64,000 bases of DNA, taken from the NCBI GenBank assembly GCA_030826945.1, contig JAPQLC010000019.1, forward strand, positions 1-64,000. Reading direction: 5' to 3'. The position numbers and the translations under genes are program-made. Position 1 is the first letter of the stretch, and every line of letters begins with the position of its first letter. This DNA is from Candidatus Thiobius zoothamnicola. GTDB lineage: Bacteria > Pseudomonadota > Gammaproteobacteria > Chromatiales > Chromatiaceae. The notes beneath the pieces were generated by a model that made no database searches, was not told where the DNA came from, and was given only the letters and a program-made list of their open reading frames with translations. Of the stretch, positions 9,844 through 19,843 are shown piece by piece.

Positions 9844-11091
9844 ATGCGGCTGCTTTACACCTTCATCATGTCCTTGCTGCTGCCGGTGGCGTTATTGCGC
9901 CTGTTATGGCGCAGCCGTCAAGCGCCAGCTTATCGACGACGCTGGCGCGAGCGCCTGGGTTGGGGGCCTGCCCCACCCCAAACGGGTGGTCTATGGATCC
10001 ATGCCGTCTCAGTCGGCGAAGTCCAGGCCATTGCGCCGCTGATCCGACAGTTCTTACAAACATCTCCTGAATATCCTGTCTGCGTCACCACCACTACACC
10101 CACCGGCTCTGCCCAGGTCAGCAAACTCTTTGCGGAACAGGTATTTCATGTCTATCTGCCCTATGATCTGCCGGTTTGCCTGAATGCTTTCCTCAATCGG
10201 GTGAAGCCTGACAAATTGCTCATGGTGGAAACCGAAGTTTGGCCCAATCTACTCTATCTTTGCCGCCAACGCGGCATTCACACCCTATTGGCGAATGCAC
10301 GCATGTCGGTGCGTTCACAACGCGGTTATTGGCGACTGCGCCATTTCAGCCGACAAGTGTTTGGCTCGATTGACCAGGTCGCCGCGCAAACGGAAGCCGA
10401 TGCGCAACGTTTGATTGACTTGGGGGTGGCCAAGTCTGCCGTGCAAATCACCGGCAGCATAAAGTTCGACACTCATTTACCCGCCAGCATGACTGAACAA
10501 GCTGAGGTCATGCGTTTGGCATGGCGGGATCGGCCCGTCTGGATAGCCGCCAGCACCCATCATGGCGAAGATGAAATCATACTGGCCGCCCACCAGGCCG
10601 TGCTGACACAAAAGCCTGACGCCTTATTGATACTGGTGCCGCGTCATCCCGAACGCTTCACCCAAGTCGCCGCATTGATCAACAGCCATGGCTTCAGCTA
10701 TACGAAACGCTCCCAACACCCGCCCACAACCACGGATATTCCGATCTATCTGGGTGACACGATGGGCGAACTGCCGATGCTCATCGGCAGCGCTCAGGTC
10801 GCTTTTATCGGCGGCAGTCTGGTCAACACCGGCGGACATAATATGCTGGAAGCCGCTGCGCAAGGCGTACCCACCTGCTTCGGCCCACACACCTTTAATT
10901 TCGCCAACATCAGCGAACAACTGATTGAGCGCGGCGCGGCACGGCGCATTCAAGATGCTGAGTCATTATCCAGGCTACTGATCGACTGGCTGTCAGACGC
11001 CAGTCAGCGCACACTGGCCGGTGAAGCGGGACGCCAATTGGTTGAAGAAAATCGCGGAGCGCTCCAGCGGTTAGCCAGGATGGTTAACTAG
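9844..11091 (+). CDS. waaA: 3-deoxy-D-manno-octulosonic acid (Kdo) transferase
   Basis: 415 residues with an N-terminal membrane anchor (LLYTFIMSLLLPVALL). The WaaA/KdtA landmarks follow: RRRWRERLGW with the catalytic Glu, IHAVSVGE, ETEVWPNL, then the C-terminal half with HHGEDE and GGSLVNTGGHNMLEA. It transfers Kdo from CMP-Kdo to lipid A precursor at the inner-membrane surface, the step linking lipid A to the core that HldE feeds. It is the last gene of the hldE operon. Confidence 0.95.
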   Translation: MRLLYTFIMSLLLPVALLRLLWRSRQAPAYRRRWRERLGWGPAPPQTGGLWIHAVSVGEVQAIAPLIRQFLQTSPEYPVCVTTTTPTGSAQVSKLFAEQVFHVYLPYDLPVCLNAFLNRVKPDKLLMVETEVWPNLLYLCRQRGIHTLLANARMSVRSQRGYWRLRHFSRQVFGSIDQVAAQTEADAQRLIDLGVAKSAVQITGSIKFDTHLPASMTEQAEVMRLAWRDRPVWIAASTHHGEDEIILAAHQAVLTQKPDALLILVPRHPERFTQVAALINSHGFSYTKRSQHPPTTTDIPIYLGDTMGELPMLIGSAQVAFIGGSLVNTGGHNMLEAAAQGVPTCFGPHTFNFANISEQLIERGAARRIQDAESLSRLLIDWLSDASQRTLAGEAGRQLVEENRGALQRLARMVN

Positions 11092-11433
11092 CGCCGAACA
11101 GCCGGTTAAGCAACACGCTTCCAATAACCATCACCGAATATAAATATTCAAAGAACCAATCATGATTGTTGAAACAATTGATAGCTAAATATTTACTGGC
11201 GACAAAAGACAATTTCATTACAGTGCTATCATGCGTGTGCTTGGTTTTTGCATTCATTCTGACAATGAGGAATTTCGCCACAAGCAGAAACAGACAAACC
11301 GGATATTGTTCCCGCCAAATTGGAAAACCTACCTAAGCTCAACGGATATTGGAAATCACACCTGATATACCATCCACTGAATTGAGCCAAGGCGGTTCTT
11401 TAAGTTCATTACCCACACCTGAAGTTATTCACC
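11092..11433. other. Gene-free interval between waaA and nhaA
   Basis: 342 bp in which I find no convincing gene. A 65-codon minus-strand frame at 11084-11281 has no family resemblance and no good ribosome site. The interval should contain the waaA terminator and the nhaA promoter, but neither stands out by eye. Confidence 0.5.
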
Positions 11434-12609
11434 ATGATCTTCAATAAAGTCAAAGAATTTCTACGTTTGGAGTCCGCGAGCGGCATTTTGCTACTATTAG
11501 CCGCGATATTGGCGATGCTGGCGGTGAATTCGCCCCTACAAGTTTTCTACGATGGCCTCATCAATACCTTCGTCGCCATTAAAATCGGTTCATTTGAACT
11601 CGCCAAACCTCTACTGCTGTGGATTAATGATGGTTTGATGGCGATATTCTTCTTCCTCATTGGATTAGAGGTCAAACGTGAGGTGTTGGCCGGAGAACTC
11701 TCCCAACCCTCCAAGGTCATTTTGCCAATCATCGCAGCGATTGGCGGCATGGCCGTTCCAGCAGCCATTTATGCAGCGATCAACTGGGGGGATCCGGTGG
11801 CGATTCGGGGGTGGGCGATCCCTGCGGCGACAGACATCGCCTTTGCCCTTGGCGTATTGGCGCTGTTAGGCACGCGCATTCCACAAGCATTAAAGATTTT
11901 TCTCATGACATTGGCAATTATTGATGACCTGGGCGCCATCATCATTATCGCCATCTTCTATACCGACCACTTGGCGCTTTCATCACTGTATGTCGCAATG
12001 GCGGCAATCACCGGTCTGTTTATTTTGCGCCGGAAAGGGGTGCTAAGTTTAGTGCCCTATATATTAGTGGGCCTCGTCCTGTGGGTGGCGGTGCTGAAAT
12101 CCGGCGTGCATGCGACACTGGCTGGCGTCATAACAGCGTTCTTCATCCCTTTCGTCAAAGTCGAAGGCGAATCACACACCCAACTGGAGAAATTGGAACA
12201 CGATCTCCACCCTTCTGTCGCCTATATCATCTTACCCATTTTTGCTTTCGCGAATGCCGGTGTGTCCTTTGAAGGCATGACGCTGGAAGACGTCCTGCAC
12301 CCGGTATCCATCGGCATCGCCGCCGGTCTGTTTATCGGCAAGCAACTCGGCGTCTTCGGATTTAGCTGGATCGCCATCAAAACCGGCATCGCCAAAATGC
12401 CCAAAGATGTGAATTACGCCCAACTCTATGGCGTCGCACTGGTTTGCGGCGTGGGCTTCACCATGAGTTTGTTCATCGGCTCTTTGGCTTTCCACCAAGG
12501 TGGCTCAGCCTATGCCGTGGATGACCGGTTGGGCATTTTACTAGGCTCGCTCATCTCAGGCATTGTCGGCTATTTGGTATTGCTCATGGTGAGCAAGCGT
12601 CCTGACTAA
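11434..12609 (+). CDS. nhaA: Na+/H+ antiporter NhaA
   Basis: 391 residues and about 12 membrane segments, matching E. coli NhaA (388). The ion-binding Asp pair lies in LAIIDDLGAI at about residues 162-165, and FALGVLALLG and GVGFTMSLFIGSLAF are typical NhaA helices. It exchanges cytosolic Na+ for external H+ for pH and sodium homeostasis. It is a single gene whose 3' end faces the methyltransferase gene, 25 bp away. Confidence 0.96.
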   Translation: MIFNKVKEFLRLESASGILLLLAAILAMLAVNSPLQVFYDGLINTFVAIKIGSFELAKPLLLWINDGLMAIFFFLIGLEVKREVLAGELSQPSKVILPIIAAIGGMAVPAAIYAAINWGDPVAIRGWAIPAATDIAFALGVLALLGTRIPQALKIFLMTLAIIDDLGAIIIIAIFYTDHLALSSLYVAMAAITGLFILRRKGVLSLVPYILVGLVLWVAVLKSGVHATLAGVITAFFIPFVKVEGESHTQLEKLEHDLHPSVAYIILPIFAFANAGVSFEGMTLEDVLHPVSIGIAAGLFIGKQLGVFGFSWIAIKTGIAKMPKDVNYAQLYGVALVCGVGFTMSLFIGSLAFHQGGSAYAVDDRLGILLGSLISGIVGYLVLLMVSKRPD

Positions 12610-12634
12610 CGCAGACTGTCGCAACTGGCGAACG

Positions 12635-13768
12635 CTATAAATAAGCCCGCAGATCGTGCGACCTGAAACCATTCAGCCGGATATCCATCCGGCGCTGTAG
12701 CGCCATCACCTTAAAGCGTTCGCCCATTTCGCTGGGTAAAGTCAACTGCTTGACGGCTTGTAATTGGTTAACCTGATCAAGGGACGCCATATCACCCATG
12801 CCGACCAGTTGATCCAGACCGTTATCCAACAAGAAATACATTTGATTGGTGTAACCGGCCAATTCAAAATCATTATCCAACGCCGCATGGGCTAACGCGG
12901 TGAAATCAACATTCGCCGTGATATCCTGTTCACCAATTCGCATGAACGGGTTGCTGGATGCCTGGTGTTGATGATGACAAACCAATGTGCCCTGGCTACG
13001 TTCAGGATGATAATATTCACGCTCAACGTATCCATAATCGATTAACAACAATAAACCCTGCGCCAGAAACTCAGCAATAGCCGCTAACCAAGCCGACATT
13101 CGCAAGTTGATTTCTGACTGATAGCCCACCGGCAGCCCGCCGATACGCCCAACCAATTGCTGTAAGGCGGATGACAATCCGGGGGAATTTATTGGCTGCC
13201 AACATTCCAGCAAACCGGTAGCAGAATCCCGTACAAAGGATTCCCGCCAAGCTTCGCCAGTCCATTGAAAACGATGCACTGGCATGGCGTCCAATACTTC
13301 GTTAGCCAAAACCACGCCACGCCAACCCGCATCAGGCAACTGGCGAATCCAGGTGATCCTTGACATAAGATGCGGAACGGCCTGCTGCAACCTATGTTGT
13401 TGATCAGCTTGTAAATCCGCGCTTAAATCCAGAATACAATAACGCTCAGGCAATGCATCAATCGATTGCAAATGCAGTAATATATCCGCTGCCATACGGC
13501 CAGAACCCGCACCAAACTCCAATATATCGCCACCAGACAATACATCCAATGCCTGAGCACATTGATTGGCCAGACATCGACTAAATAACGGGGAAATCTC
13601 CGGCGCTGTTACGAAATCACCAGCGGCACCGAATTTTTGCCGCCCACCGACATAATAACCATAGCCCGGCGCATACAAGGCCAACTCCATAAACTGGTCA
13701 AACGGTAAAGCACCGCCAGCTTGTTGAATAGCCTGTTGAATACATTGTTCAGCATAATTTTTCAGCAT
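12635..13768 (-). CDS. SAM-dependent methyltransferase, MidA/NDUFAF7 (DUF185) family
   Basis: 377 residues. The family hallmark GYYVGGRQKFGAAGDFVTAPE lies near the N-terminus (about 36-56), followed by the SAM-binding ILEFGAGSGRMAADIL and the ANEVLDAMPVHRF motif. The mitochondrial relative NDUFAF7 methylates an arginine of a complex I subunit; the bacterial substrate is less certain. It is a monocistronic-looking gene, convergent with nhaA and divergent from the pirin gene. Confidence 0.88.
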   Translation of the reverse strand: MLKNYAEQCIQQAIQQAGGALPFDQFMELALYAPGYGYYVGGRQKFGAAGDFVTAPEISPLFSRCLANQCAQALDVLSGGDILEFGAGSGRMAADILLHLQSIDALPERYCILDLSADLQADQQHRLQQAVPHLMSRITWIRQLPDAGWRGVVLANEVLDAMPVHRFQWTGEAWRESFVRDSATGLLECWQPINSPGLSSALQQLVGRIGGLPVGYQSEINLRMSAWLAAIAEFLAQGLLLLIDYGYVEREYYHPERSQGTLVCHHQHQASSNPFMRIGEQDITANVDFTALAHAALDNDFELAGYTNQMYFLLDNGLDQLVGMGDMASLDQVNQLQAVKQLTLPSEMGERFKVMALQRRMDIRLNGFRSHDLRAYL

Positions 13769-14042
13769 AATGATACGGTACCAAACACTTACTTATAGGA
13801 TTGGCGAAGAAAAAACACGAGACTCAACACCCGAAAGAACTTGCTAAAACCCATTACTGTGAACCAACCATTGAGTCCACAAGTCCAAACGAAATACTTG
13901 ATTAGAGTTGTTTAATAAGCTTGAGAATATCTGAAAAATCCGCTACATCGCAATAAACGCGACTTCACTACCTGATATTTTTGTTTTTTACGCGTCTCTT
14001 GCGCCTCTGCTTATCTCAGAATCTGACATTGGAGCAATCAAC

Positions 14043-14741
14043 ATGCTAACCCTGCGTAAAGCCAAAGACCGAGGCCATGCCAACCACGGCTGGCTAAAGA
14101 GTTATCACACCTTTTCTTTCGCGGGTTATCGGGACCCGGAGCACATGGGCATATCAAATTTACGCGTGATCAATGACGATACCATCTTGCCTGACGGTGG
14201 TTTCGCGGAACATGGTCATGAGGATATGGAAATCATCAGCTATGTGCTGGATGGCGAGTTAGCCCATAAAGATAACCTGGGTAATGGTTCGGTGATCCGG
14301 CCAGGCGATATACAACGTATGAGTGCTGGAACTGGCGTCACTCATAGTGAATACAATCATTCATCAAGCCAGCCCGTGCATTTTTTACAGATTTGGCTAC
14401 AGCCCAACAAACTGGGCGTACAGCCAGCTTACACGCAAAAACATTTTCCACTTGAAGAGCGTCATGGACGCTGGGTGTTATTGATATCACCTGATGGTGC
14501 GGATGGCTCTATCGCCACACATCAGGATGCCAAATTGTTTGGCGGCCTGCTCAAGTCAGGCGATATGCTGAAATATCCATTTGATGATGACCGACGCGGT
14601 TATCTGCATATCGCGCGCGGTGCATTACAGGTTGGCGGAATGACCTTGCATACTGGCGATGGCTTGAAAATAGAAAAACAGGAAATATTAGCGTTGCGAG
14701 GCATTCATCACGCTGAGATTTTATTGTTTGATTTACCATGA
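14043..14741 (+). CDS. Pirin family protein (YhhW-like)
   Basis: 232 residues with two cupin domains. The N-terminal cupin holds the metal ligands: two His in FAEHGHEDME (His-x-His) and His-x-Glu in GVTHSEYNHS. Bacterial YhhW members show quercetin 2,3-dioxygenase activity in vitro and are otherwise redox or stress associated. Its 274-bp upstream region separates it from the divergent methyltransferase gene. GGAGCAATCAAC sits before the ATG. Confidence 0.92.
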   Translation: MLTLRKAKDRGHANHGWLKSYHTFSFAGYRDPEHMGISNLRVINDDTILPDGGFAEHGHEDMEIISYVLDGELAHKDNLGNGSVIRPGDIQRMSAGTGVTHSEYNHSSSQPVHFLQIWLQPNKLGVQPAYTQKHFPLEERHGRWVLLISPDGADGSIATHQDAKLFGGLLKSGDMLKYPFDDDRRGYLHIARGALQVGGMTLHTGDGLKIEKQEILALRGIHHAEILLFDLP

Positions 14742-14766
14742 CACACTCCAAAGGCTAACAGTACCG

Positions 14767-15345
14767 TCAAAAAGCTACGTCTCGCCATTTATGCCAATCC
14801 TCCAGCGTATCAATATCAATTTCCGCTTCTGGAAGCGGTACGGCAATCAGCTCTATATCGCTGCGCAATAACTGACGCGCGCCATCATCACCTGTCAGGC
14901 ATTTGAGGGTATCGAACATGGCGGCGGGGAAAATTGCAGGCGCGCCGTTTTTACCGGCATAGTGCGAAGTAACAATGTATTCGCCTTCAAAACGTCTGAT
15001 CAAGTCAGAGAACGCATCACGTTTGACACCGATCTGATCACCAAGAACCAACATGATGCCGTCATAATCGGCTATTTCAGCGACTCGCCTCACTCCTTCA
15101 GCAATTGAAGTACCCAAGCCGTTGCGCCAGGCGTCATGCACAATAATCCGGGAGACCGATTCAACATACGGCGTGACCTCATCTCTGTAAGCTCCTAGCA
15201 CGGTATACAAATGATGGCCAAAAATCGGCGAAAGCTCCTGCAAAACATACCCCAACAGCGGTTTGGATTGGCACAAGGCCAACTGTTTCCGCCCCCCGAA
15301 CCTTGATCCTTCACCCGCCGCCAATATCAGACAAGCCAAGCGCAT
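14767..15345 (-). CDS. MocA/MobA-like nucleotidyltransferase (molybdopterin cofactor)
   Basis: 192 residues from the ATG at 15345. The frame is open for 72 more codons upstream, but that part overlaps the xdhC end and has no family match. The start gives the canonical LILAAGEGSRFGGRKQL NTP-binding loop, followed by VLGDQIG and NGAPAIFPAAMF. Enzymes of this type add CMP or GMP to molybdopterin. Molybdenum hydroxylases of the xanthine-dehydrogenase family usually need the cytidine form, so MocA activity is the likely role. It is the last gene of the four-gene molybdenum hydroxylase operon. Confidence 0.85.
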   Translation of the reverse strand: MRLACLILAAGEGSRFGGRKQLALCQSKPLLGYVLQELSPIFGHHLYTVLGAYRDEVTPYVESVSRIIVHDAWRNGLGTSIAEGVRRVAEIADYDGIMLVLGDQIGVKRDAFSDLIRRFEGEYIVTSHYAGKNGAPAIFPAAMFDTLKCLTGDDGARQLLRSDIELIAVPLPEAEIDIDTLEDWHKWRDVAF

Positions 15346-15388
15346 GGAGCCACAACGCGTTAAAGGCGAGGACACTGAACTGCTCTGG

Positions 15389-16447
15389 TTATGCATGGAT
15401 CGCCATAGTCGTCTTGTCACGAAGCGATACTGGCTTCCTCCCGTATCGGCATGCTTCAATTTCCGCCACGATAGAAAGCGCGATGGACTCAGGCGACTCG
15501 CCACCCAGATCGAGACCAACCGGATTATGGATGCGTAAATCACGTTCAACCTCTCCGGCATTCAACTGACCGAGCATCCTGCGGGTTCGTTGTTTTGGTC
15601 CCATAATGCCAATGTAATCGACATTTGATTCCAGCAATGCATTGAGATAAGCCATATCACCGGTAAAATTGTGACTCATGACAACACCCGCGTCGAATCC
15701 CGCTTCGCAAAGTATTCTCGCATCATCAACAGCGTCAAAAAGACGCTTATCATCAGCGCTCCCGGCATACCGCAGGTAATCTTTTCTTGTATCGCATACG
15801 GTCGTGTACCAGCCCAGCGTATCAGCCATTTTCACTAGTGGTTCGCATCCGGGACCAGCACCCAGAATCAACAGTCGATAAGGCGCAGCGACTGCCTGAA
15901 GGAACACACCGTTTTTTCTATCGTAATAAGCACCTGAGTCAGGCCGATAAGCGCCCGCAGCCTGACAGATTTCGTGATTCTCAGGGTGGCCAATGATGTC
16001 GCCATTCGACAGAATGGCATGAACGCCGGAAGTCTTGATCGAACGAGCCAGGATAACGTCCCGCCTCATCCGACTCAGGTCATAAGCTTTGCCAAGCGCA
16101 CCGTAATGCTCCGTGTGATAAAAGGGTTCGATCCAGAGTTCCATCAGACCATTGCAGCCAATACTCTGCCCCCAAGCTTCGGCGTTATCATCGTCGATAC
16201 GCAGATCGTGCTTGACGTATTTCCCCTCGCCCGCCTGCAATACACCTTTGGCGCAGCCGATCAAATCCTCCTCAAAACAACCGCCACTGACGACGCCGAT
16301 GAAATCACCACCGACGTTGATCAACATGGTGGCGCCTGGTTTGCGATAAGTCGAGCCTTCGGTATACAAAACGCTGGCACAGACGATATCCAAACCTTGG
16401 CCCCGGCAATGATCGAAGAACTCGATATACTGCTTATTGGCGAACAT
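15389..16447 (-). CDS. XdhC family molybdenum-hydroxylase maturation factor
   Basis: 352 residues with an N-terminal XdhC/CoxI segment (SVLYTEGSTYRKPGATML, GGCFEEDL) and a C-terminal Rossmann-like domain (LLILGAGPGCEPL, GIMGPKQR). XdhC proteins bind the mature molybdenum cofactor, help its sulfuration and hand it to the apoenzyme. It lies 9 bp downstream of the large hydroxylase subunit and 43 bp before the nucleotidyltransferase, so it serves as the dedicated chaperone of this enzyme. Confidence 0.9.
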   Translation of the reverse strand: MFANKQYIEFFDHCRGQGLDIVCASVLYTEGSTYRKPGATMLINVGGDFIGVVSGGCFEEDLIGCAKGVLQAGEGKYVKHDLRIDDDNAEAWGQSIGCNGLMELWIEPFYHTEHYGALGKAYDLSRMRRDVILARSIKTSGVHAILSNGDIIGHPENHEICQAAGAYRPDSGAYYDRKNGVFLQAVAAPYRLLILGAGPGCEPLVKMADTLGWYTTVCDTRKDYLRYAGSADDKRLFDAVDDARILCEAGFDAGVVMSHNFTGDMAYLNALLESNVDYIGIMGPKQRTRRMLGQLNAGEVERDLRIHNPVGLDLGGESPESIALSIVAEIEACRYGRKPVSLRDKTTMAIHA

Positions 16448-16455
16448 GAATGGTT

Positions 16456-18594
16456 TTATCCCATCTCGATTGGCTGAGAACGGTAACGTTTGCCCGTCGC
16501 GTCAAAGATGGCGTTGGCAACAGCCGCGATAATCGGCGGCGTGCCCGGTTCACCAATGCCGCCTGGCTCTTCACCCGAATTCAGTATGCTGACTTCGACA
16601 TCCGGCGCATCGGACATGCGAACAACCTTATAGTCATGGAAGTTACTCTGCTCGACCATACCATCCTTAACCGTCAGGGCGCTGAATTTAACCGGCCCCA
16701 AACCGAAGTGAATGCCACCCATCATCTGATTTTCGACGTTGAGCGGATTGAAGGCGAACCCGCAATCAACACTGCACCAGACCTTCTCAACCTCGAATTG
16801 ATTGCCGGAGACACGGACTTTCGCCACTTGAGCAACAAAGGATTTGAACGACTCAACCACAGCGACGCCATAACCGACATTTTGTTCCTTTTTACGGGTC
16901 TTCCAACCCGAAATTCTCGCCACATCCTCCAACACATCCACCATGCGTTTCTCAGTGAGCAGATTAAGACGGTAATCAACAGGGTCTCGCCCTGCAGCAT
17001 GCGCCGCTTCATCAATAATACCTTCCACGACAGGCGCTGTATGGGTATGCCCTACTGACCGCCACCACAATGGCACAATCGGCAGTTTGACGCGATAAAC
17101 CTGGATATCATTATTTTGGAAATCATAATGATGGGTGGCAAGGCCTTCGACCATAAAGGGATCCACGTCATTCTGGATAAAACTGGCGAACATCGTGTCA
17201 GCCATGATGGATTGCCCAACCAGTTTCGACTCCAAGGCGGTGATATTGCCTTGCTGATCAAGGGCGACCCTGACTTTATTGATGCGCAACGGACGATAAT
17301 TGCCCATACGGATGTCATCTTCCCGCGCCCAAAGCGTCATGACAGGCCAAGGTTCACCTTTCGCCGCGAACACAGCATCCAGGATAAAGTCCATATTGGG
17401 TACCGCCCGCCGGCCAAAACCACCCCCCAAGTAAGTGTTGTGATAGGTGACAGCCTCACGCTCAAGACCAAGTGCCTCCGCGCAGGCGTTACGGTAAACC
17501 GTCTGCATCTGACCACCAGTCCAGATCCCGGCTTTACCGCCTTGATCATGAACGGTGCAGTTAAGCGGCTCCATCGGAGCATGGGCAAGGAAAGGAAACT
17601 CATAATCAGCTTCGAGTATCTGCGCCGCTTGCTGAAAAGCTTTAGCGGTATCGCCTTCCTTTCGCGCGCTTGCGCCCGGTTTTTCCATCATTGCCCGGTA
17701 CTGTTGGCGCAGACTTTCGCTACTGACCTGCTTAAATTCCCCCGCATTCCATACCACTCTGACATCATCCAAGGCCTGTTTAGCCTGCCACCAGTGATCA
17801 GCAATCACGGCGATGCCAAAAGGCGTCTGCTTGACCCGATGAACCCCTTGTCGCTGCAGCGCTTTGCTGCCATCAAAGTTTTTAACCGTCGCGCCAAAAA
17901 CCGGGGGGTGAATCATCGCCGCATATTTCTGATTCTCCAACCTTACGTCAATGCCAAATTCAGCCTCGCCCCGCACTTTGGCCCAGGCTTCTTTAGGATG
18001 GCGCTTAACAGGTTTACCAATGAGCTTAAATGCTTCGGGCGATTTAAGTTTGGGATTCTGTGGAACCTCCAGATTGGCGATATCCTCAATCAGGTCGCCA
18101 TAGGTCAATCTGGCACCAGTCGCGGGGTTTAAGACCATGGAATCTTTCGTCTTAATCCGTGAAATTTGAGTATTCCAACGTCTGGCGGCGGCGCTCATCA
18201 ACATCTGACGGATCGAAGCCCCGGCTTTGCGCATCTCCGCCTGCATGGTGTAGATGGAAGACGAGCCACCGGTCAACTGCATCGGCGCCCAGGCATGGTT
18301 ATAGGCAGGATGAACCGGGGCGGAGATAATGTCAGTCTTTTCCCAATCAGCATCCAGATCCTCCGCAATGCACATCGAAAGTGTCGTGAAGGTGTTTTGG
18401 CCCATTTCAGCCTGGCCGATAAGAAAAGTGATCCTATTGTCCTCGCCAATACGGACAAAAGCGTTTGGAGCAAGCTTTTTCGCCGTCGATTCGGCGGCGG
18501 TGACACGGGATTTTTCCGGCAGGTATAGCCCCAATACGAAGGCAGTGCCTGTAAGCGCTGTGGTTTTGAGGAAATCTCGACGTGATACTTCCAT
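16456..18594 (-). CDS. Molybdopterin-binding subunit of a periplasmic aldehyde/isoquinoline oxidoreductase (IorB-like)
   Basis: 712 residues. It begins with a Tat signal peptide (SRRDFLK at residues 4-10, then an Ala/Leu-rich stretch ending near VTAAES). It has the IorB-type fold with [21 protein letters not shown] and a catalytic Glu in [10 protein letters not shown] near the C-terminus. It would hydroxylate an N-heterocycle or oxidise an aldehyde in the periplasm. The true substrate cannot be read from sequence. The Fe-S subunit is 3 bp upstream. No cytochrome c subunit is adjacent, so the electron acceptor is unknown. Confidence 0.9.
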   Translation of the reverse strand: MEVSRRDFLKTTALTGTAFVLGLYLPEKSRVTAAESTAKKLAPNAFVRIGEDNRITFLIGQAEMGQNTFTTLSMCIAEDLDADWEKTDIISAPVHPAYNHAWAPMQLTGGSSSIYTMQAEMRKAGASIRQMLMSAAARRWNTQISRIKTKDSMVLNPATGARLTYGDLIEDIANLEVPQNPKLKSPEAFKLIGKPVKRHPKEAWAKVRGEAEFGIDVRLENQKYAAMIHPPVFGATVKNFDGSKALQRQGVHRVKQTPFGIAVIADHWWQAKQALDDVRVVWNAGEFKQVSSESLRQQYRAMMEKPGASARKEGDTAKAFQQAAQILEADYEFPFLAHAPMEPLNCTVHDQGGKAGIWTGGQMQTVYRNACAEALGLEREAVTYHNTYLGGGFGRRAVPNMDFILDAVFAAKGEPWPVMTLWAREDDIRMGNYRPLRINKVRVALDQQGNITALESKLVGQSIMADTMFASFIQNDVDPFMVEGLATHHYDFQNNDIQVYRVKLPIVPLWWRSVGHTHTAPVVEGIIDEAAHAAGRDPVDYRLNLLTEKRMVDVLEDVARISGWKTRKKEQNVGYGVAVVESFKSFVAQVAKVRVSGNQFEVEKVWCSVDCGFAFNPLNVENQMMGGIHFGLGPVKFSALTVKDGMVEQSNFHDYKVVRMSDAPDVEVSILNSGEEPGGIGEPGTPPIIAAVANAIFDATGKRYRSQPIEMG

Positions 18595-18597
18595 CTT

Positions 18598-19053
18598 TTA
18601 AGCCTCCGCCACAACTTTCTTGATTGCACTTTTGATGCGATTGTAGGCCCCACAGCGGCAGATATTGCCGCGCATCGCGGCGATGATCTCTTCATCACTG
18701 GGTTTGGCATTGGATTTAAGCAAACCTGCAGCGCTCATGATCTGGCCCGGCTGACAGTAGCCGCATTGCGAGACATCTTCATCCACCCAAGCTTTTTGGA
18801 GTTTGCCAATAATGGGATCCTGATCATTCTGAATGGTCGTGATTTCCCTCTCACCAACGGCGCTGAGCGGCATGGCGCAACTCCGAATCGCCGCACCGTT
18901 CATCAATACGGTGCAGGAGCCGCACAATGCCATACCGCAACCAAATTTAACGCCAGTCAGATTTAAATGGTCACGTAAAACCCACAGAAGCGGGGTGCTT
19001 GGATCAGCATCAACGGAGTGGGGCACACCGTCAACATTGAGCTTGATAGTCAT
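18598..19053 (-). CDS. 2Fe-2S subunit of the molybdenum hydroxylase (IorA-like)
   Basis: 151 residues from the ATG at 19053, which has AAGGA about 7 nt upstream; the TTA-rich extension to 19071 lacks such a site. Two 2Fe-2S domains are clear: a plant-ferredoxin-like cluster (KFGCGMALCGSCTVL with a later Cys) and the helical domain (QCGYCQPGQ and GNICRCGAY). It passes electrons from the molybdenum centre. It is the first gene of the operon. The 307 bp to fxsA hold the divergent promoters. Confidence 0.93.
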   Translation of the reverse strand: MTIKLNVDGVPHSVDADPSTPLLWVLRDHLNLTGVKFGCGMALCGSCTVLMNGAAIRSCAMPLSAVGEREITTIQNDQDPIIGKLQKAWVDEDVSQCGYCQPGQIMSAAGLLKSNAKPSDEEIIAAMRGNICRCGAYNRIKSAIKKVVAEA

Positions 19054-19360
19054 GGACTTATCCTTAATCAATTTGGATAGGAAGGGTGCTTAGTGAACAG
19101 CCTCATACTCTCATTCCGTAGTGAGTGCGATCAAACATAATTTTGTCCGGACGATGACACAACCGAATGCCAACAGACCAAAATCCCATCTGTTGGAACT
19201 TGTTGAATCCTCTGAATACTCATGCCAGCATGATAAAAGGCAAACGAACATGTTCGCGTCACTGAGAATCCACAATTCGCCGACTTGTTCGCCAAACGGG
19301 ATCCCGGCGCTAAAGTCGGCATCGCACCTAACCCACACAACCCGACAGCTCCCCAGAAAC

Positions 19361-19798
19361 ATGAATCCACTACTCATTTTTTTCCTGATATTCGTCGGCG
19401 CTCCACTGCTTGAGCTGTTCGTACTGATTGAAGTTGGCAGCGAAATCGGCGCGCTATGGACCATTTTGATTTCTATATTCACGGCTTTATTAGGCGGTTT
19501 ACTGGTTCGCCTGCAAGGTTTTTCCATATTAGTCCGCGCCCGCCAACAAATGGCTCAACGCACGCTGCCAGCAATTGAATTAATGGAAGGCGCTATGCTG
19601 TTGATCGTCGGCGTCGCGTTGCTTTTACCCGGCTTCATCACCGACGGCATTGGCTTTTTATTATTGATACCCCCAATCCGACGCACTGTCATAATATGGG
19701 TATTATCCACGCGGGGAGTCCTGCAGCCAGGTCAACCTTTAAACTCTCAACCTCAAACGCGGGATTACATTAAGGCCGATTATCATCGCGAAGATTGA
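19361..19798 (+). CDS. fxsA: FxsA family membrane protein
   Basis: 145 residues starting at ATG 19361 (MNPLLIFFLIFVGAPLLELF). The frame remains open upstream to 19121, but that extension is charged and unlike the family. There are three to four membrane segments and the family pattern E-x-G-S-x-I-G, then LLGGLLVRLQG, then GFITDGIGFLLLIP. Overproduced E. coli FxsA relieves F-plasmid exclusion of phage T7; its normal role is unclear. The next gene follows almost at once. Confidence 0.9.
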   Translation: MNPLLIFFLIFVGAPLLELFVLIEVGSEIGALWTILISIFTALLGGLLVRLQGFSILVRARQQMAQRTLPAIELMEGAMLLIVGVALLLPGFITDGIGFLLLIPPIRRTVIIWVLSTRGVLQPGQPLNSQPQTRDYIKADYHRED

Positions 19799-19843
19799 GC
19801 CTTGAGCACCGCCCAACTTCACCACCAGATTATGAAACACCAG

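Noticed and set aside
15346-15561. 72-codon N-terminal extension of the MocA-like gene
   Set aside because: It overlaps the xdhC end, has no match, and the canonical LILAAGEGSRFGG start follows ATG 15345.
17116-18132. 338-codon plus-strand open frame antisense to the molybdenum hydroxylase gene
   Set aside because: It lies wholly inside a well-supported gene on the other strand, has no family motif and no ribosome site.
19121-19360. 80-codon N-terminal extension of FxsA
   Set aside because: The extension is charged and unlike FxsA; the known protein begins at the membrane segment starting at 19361.
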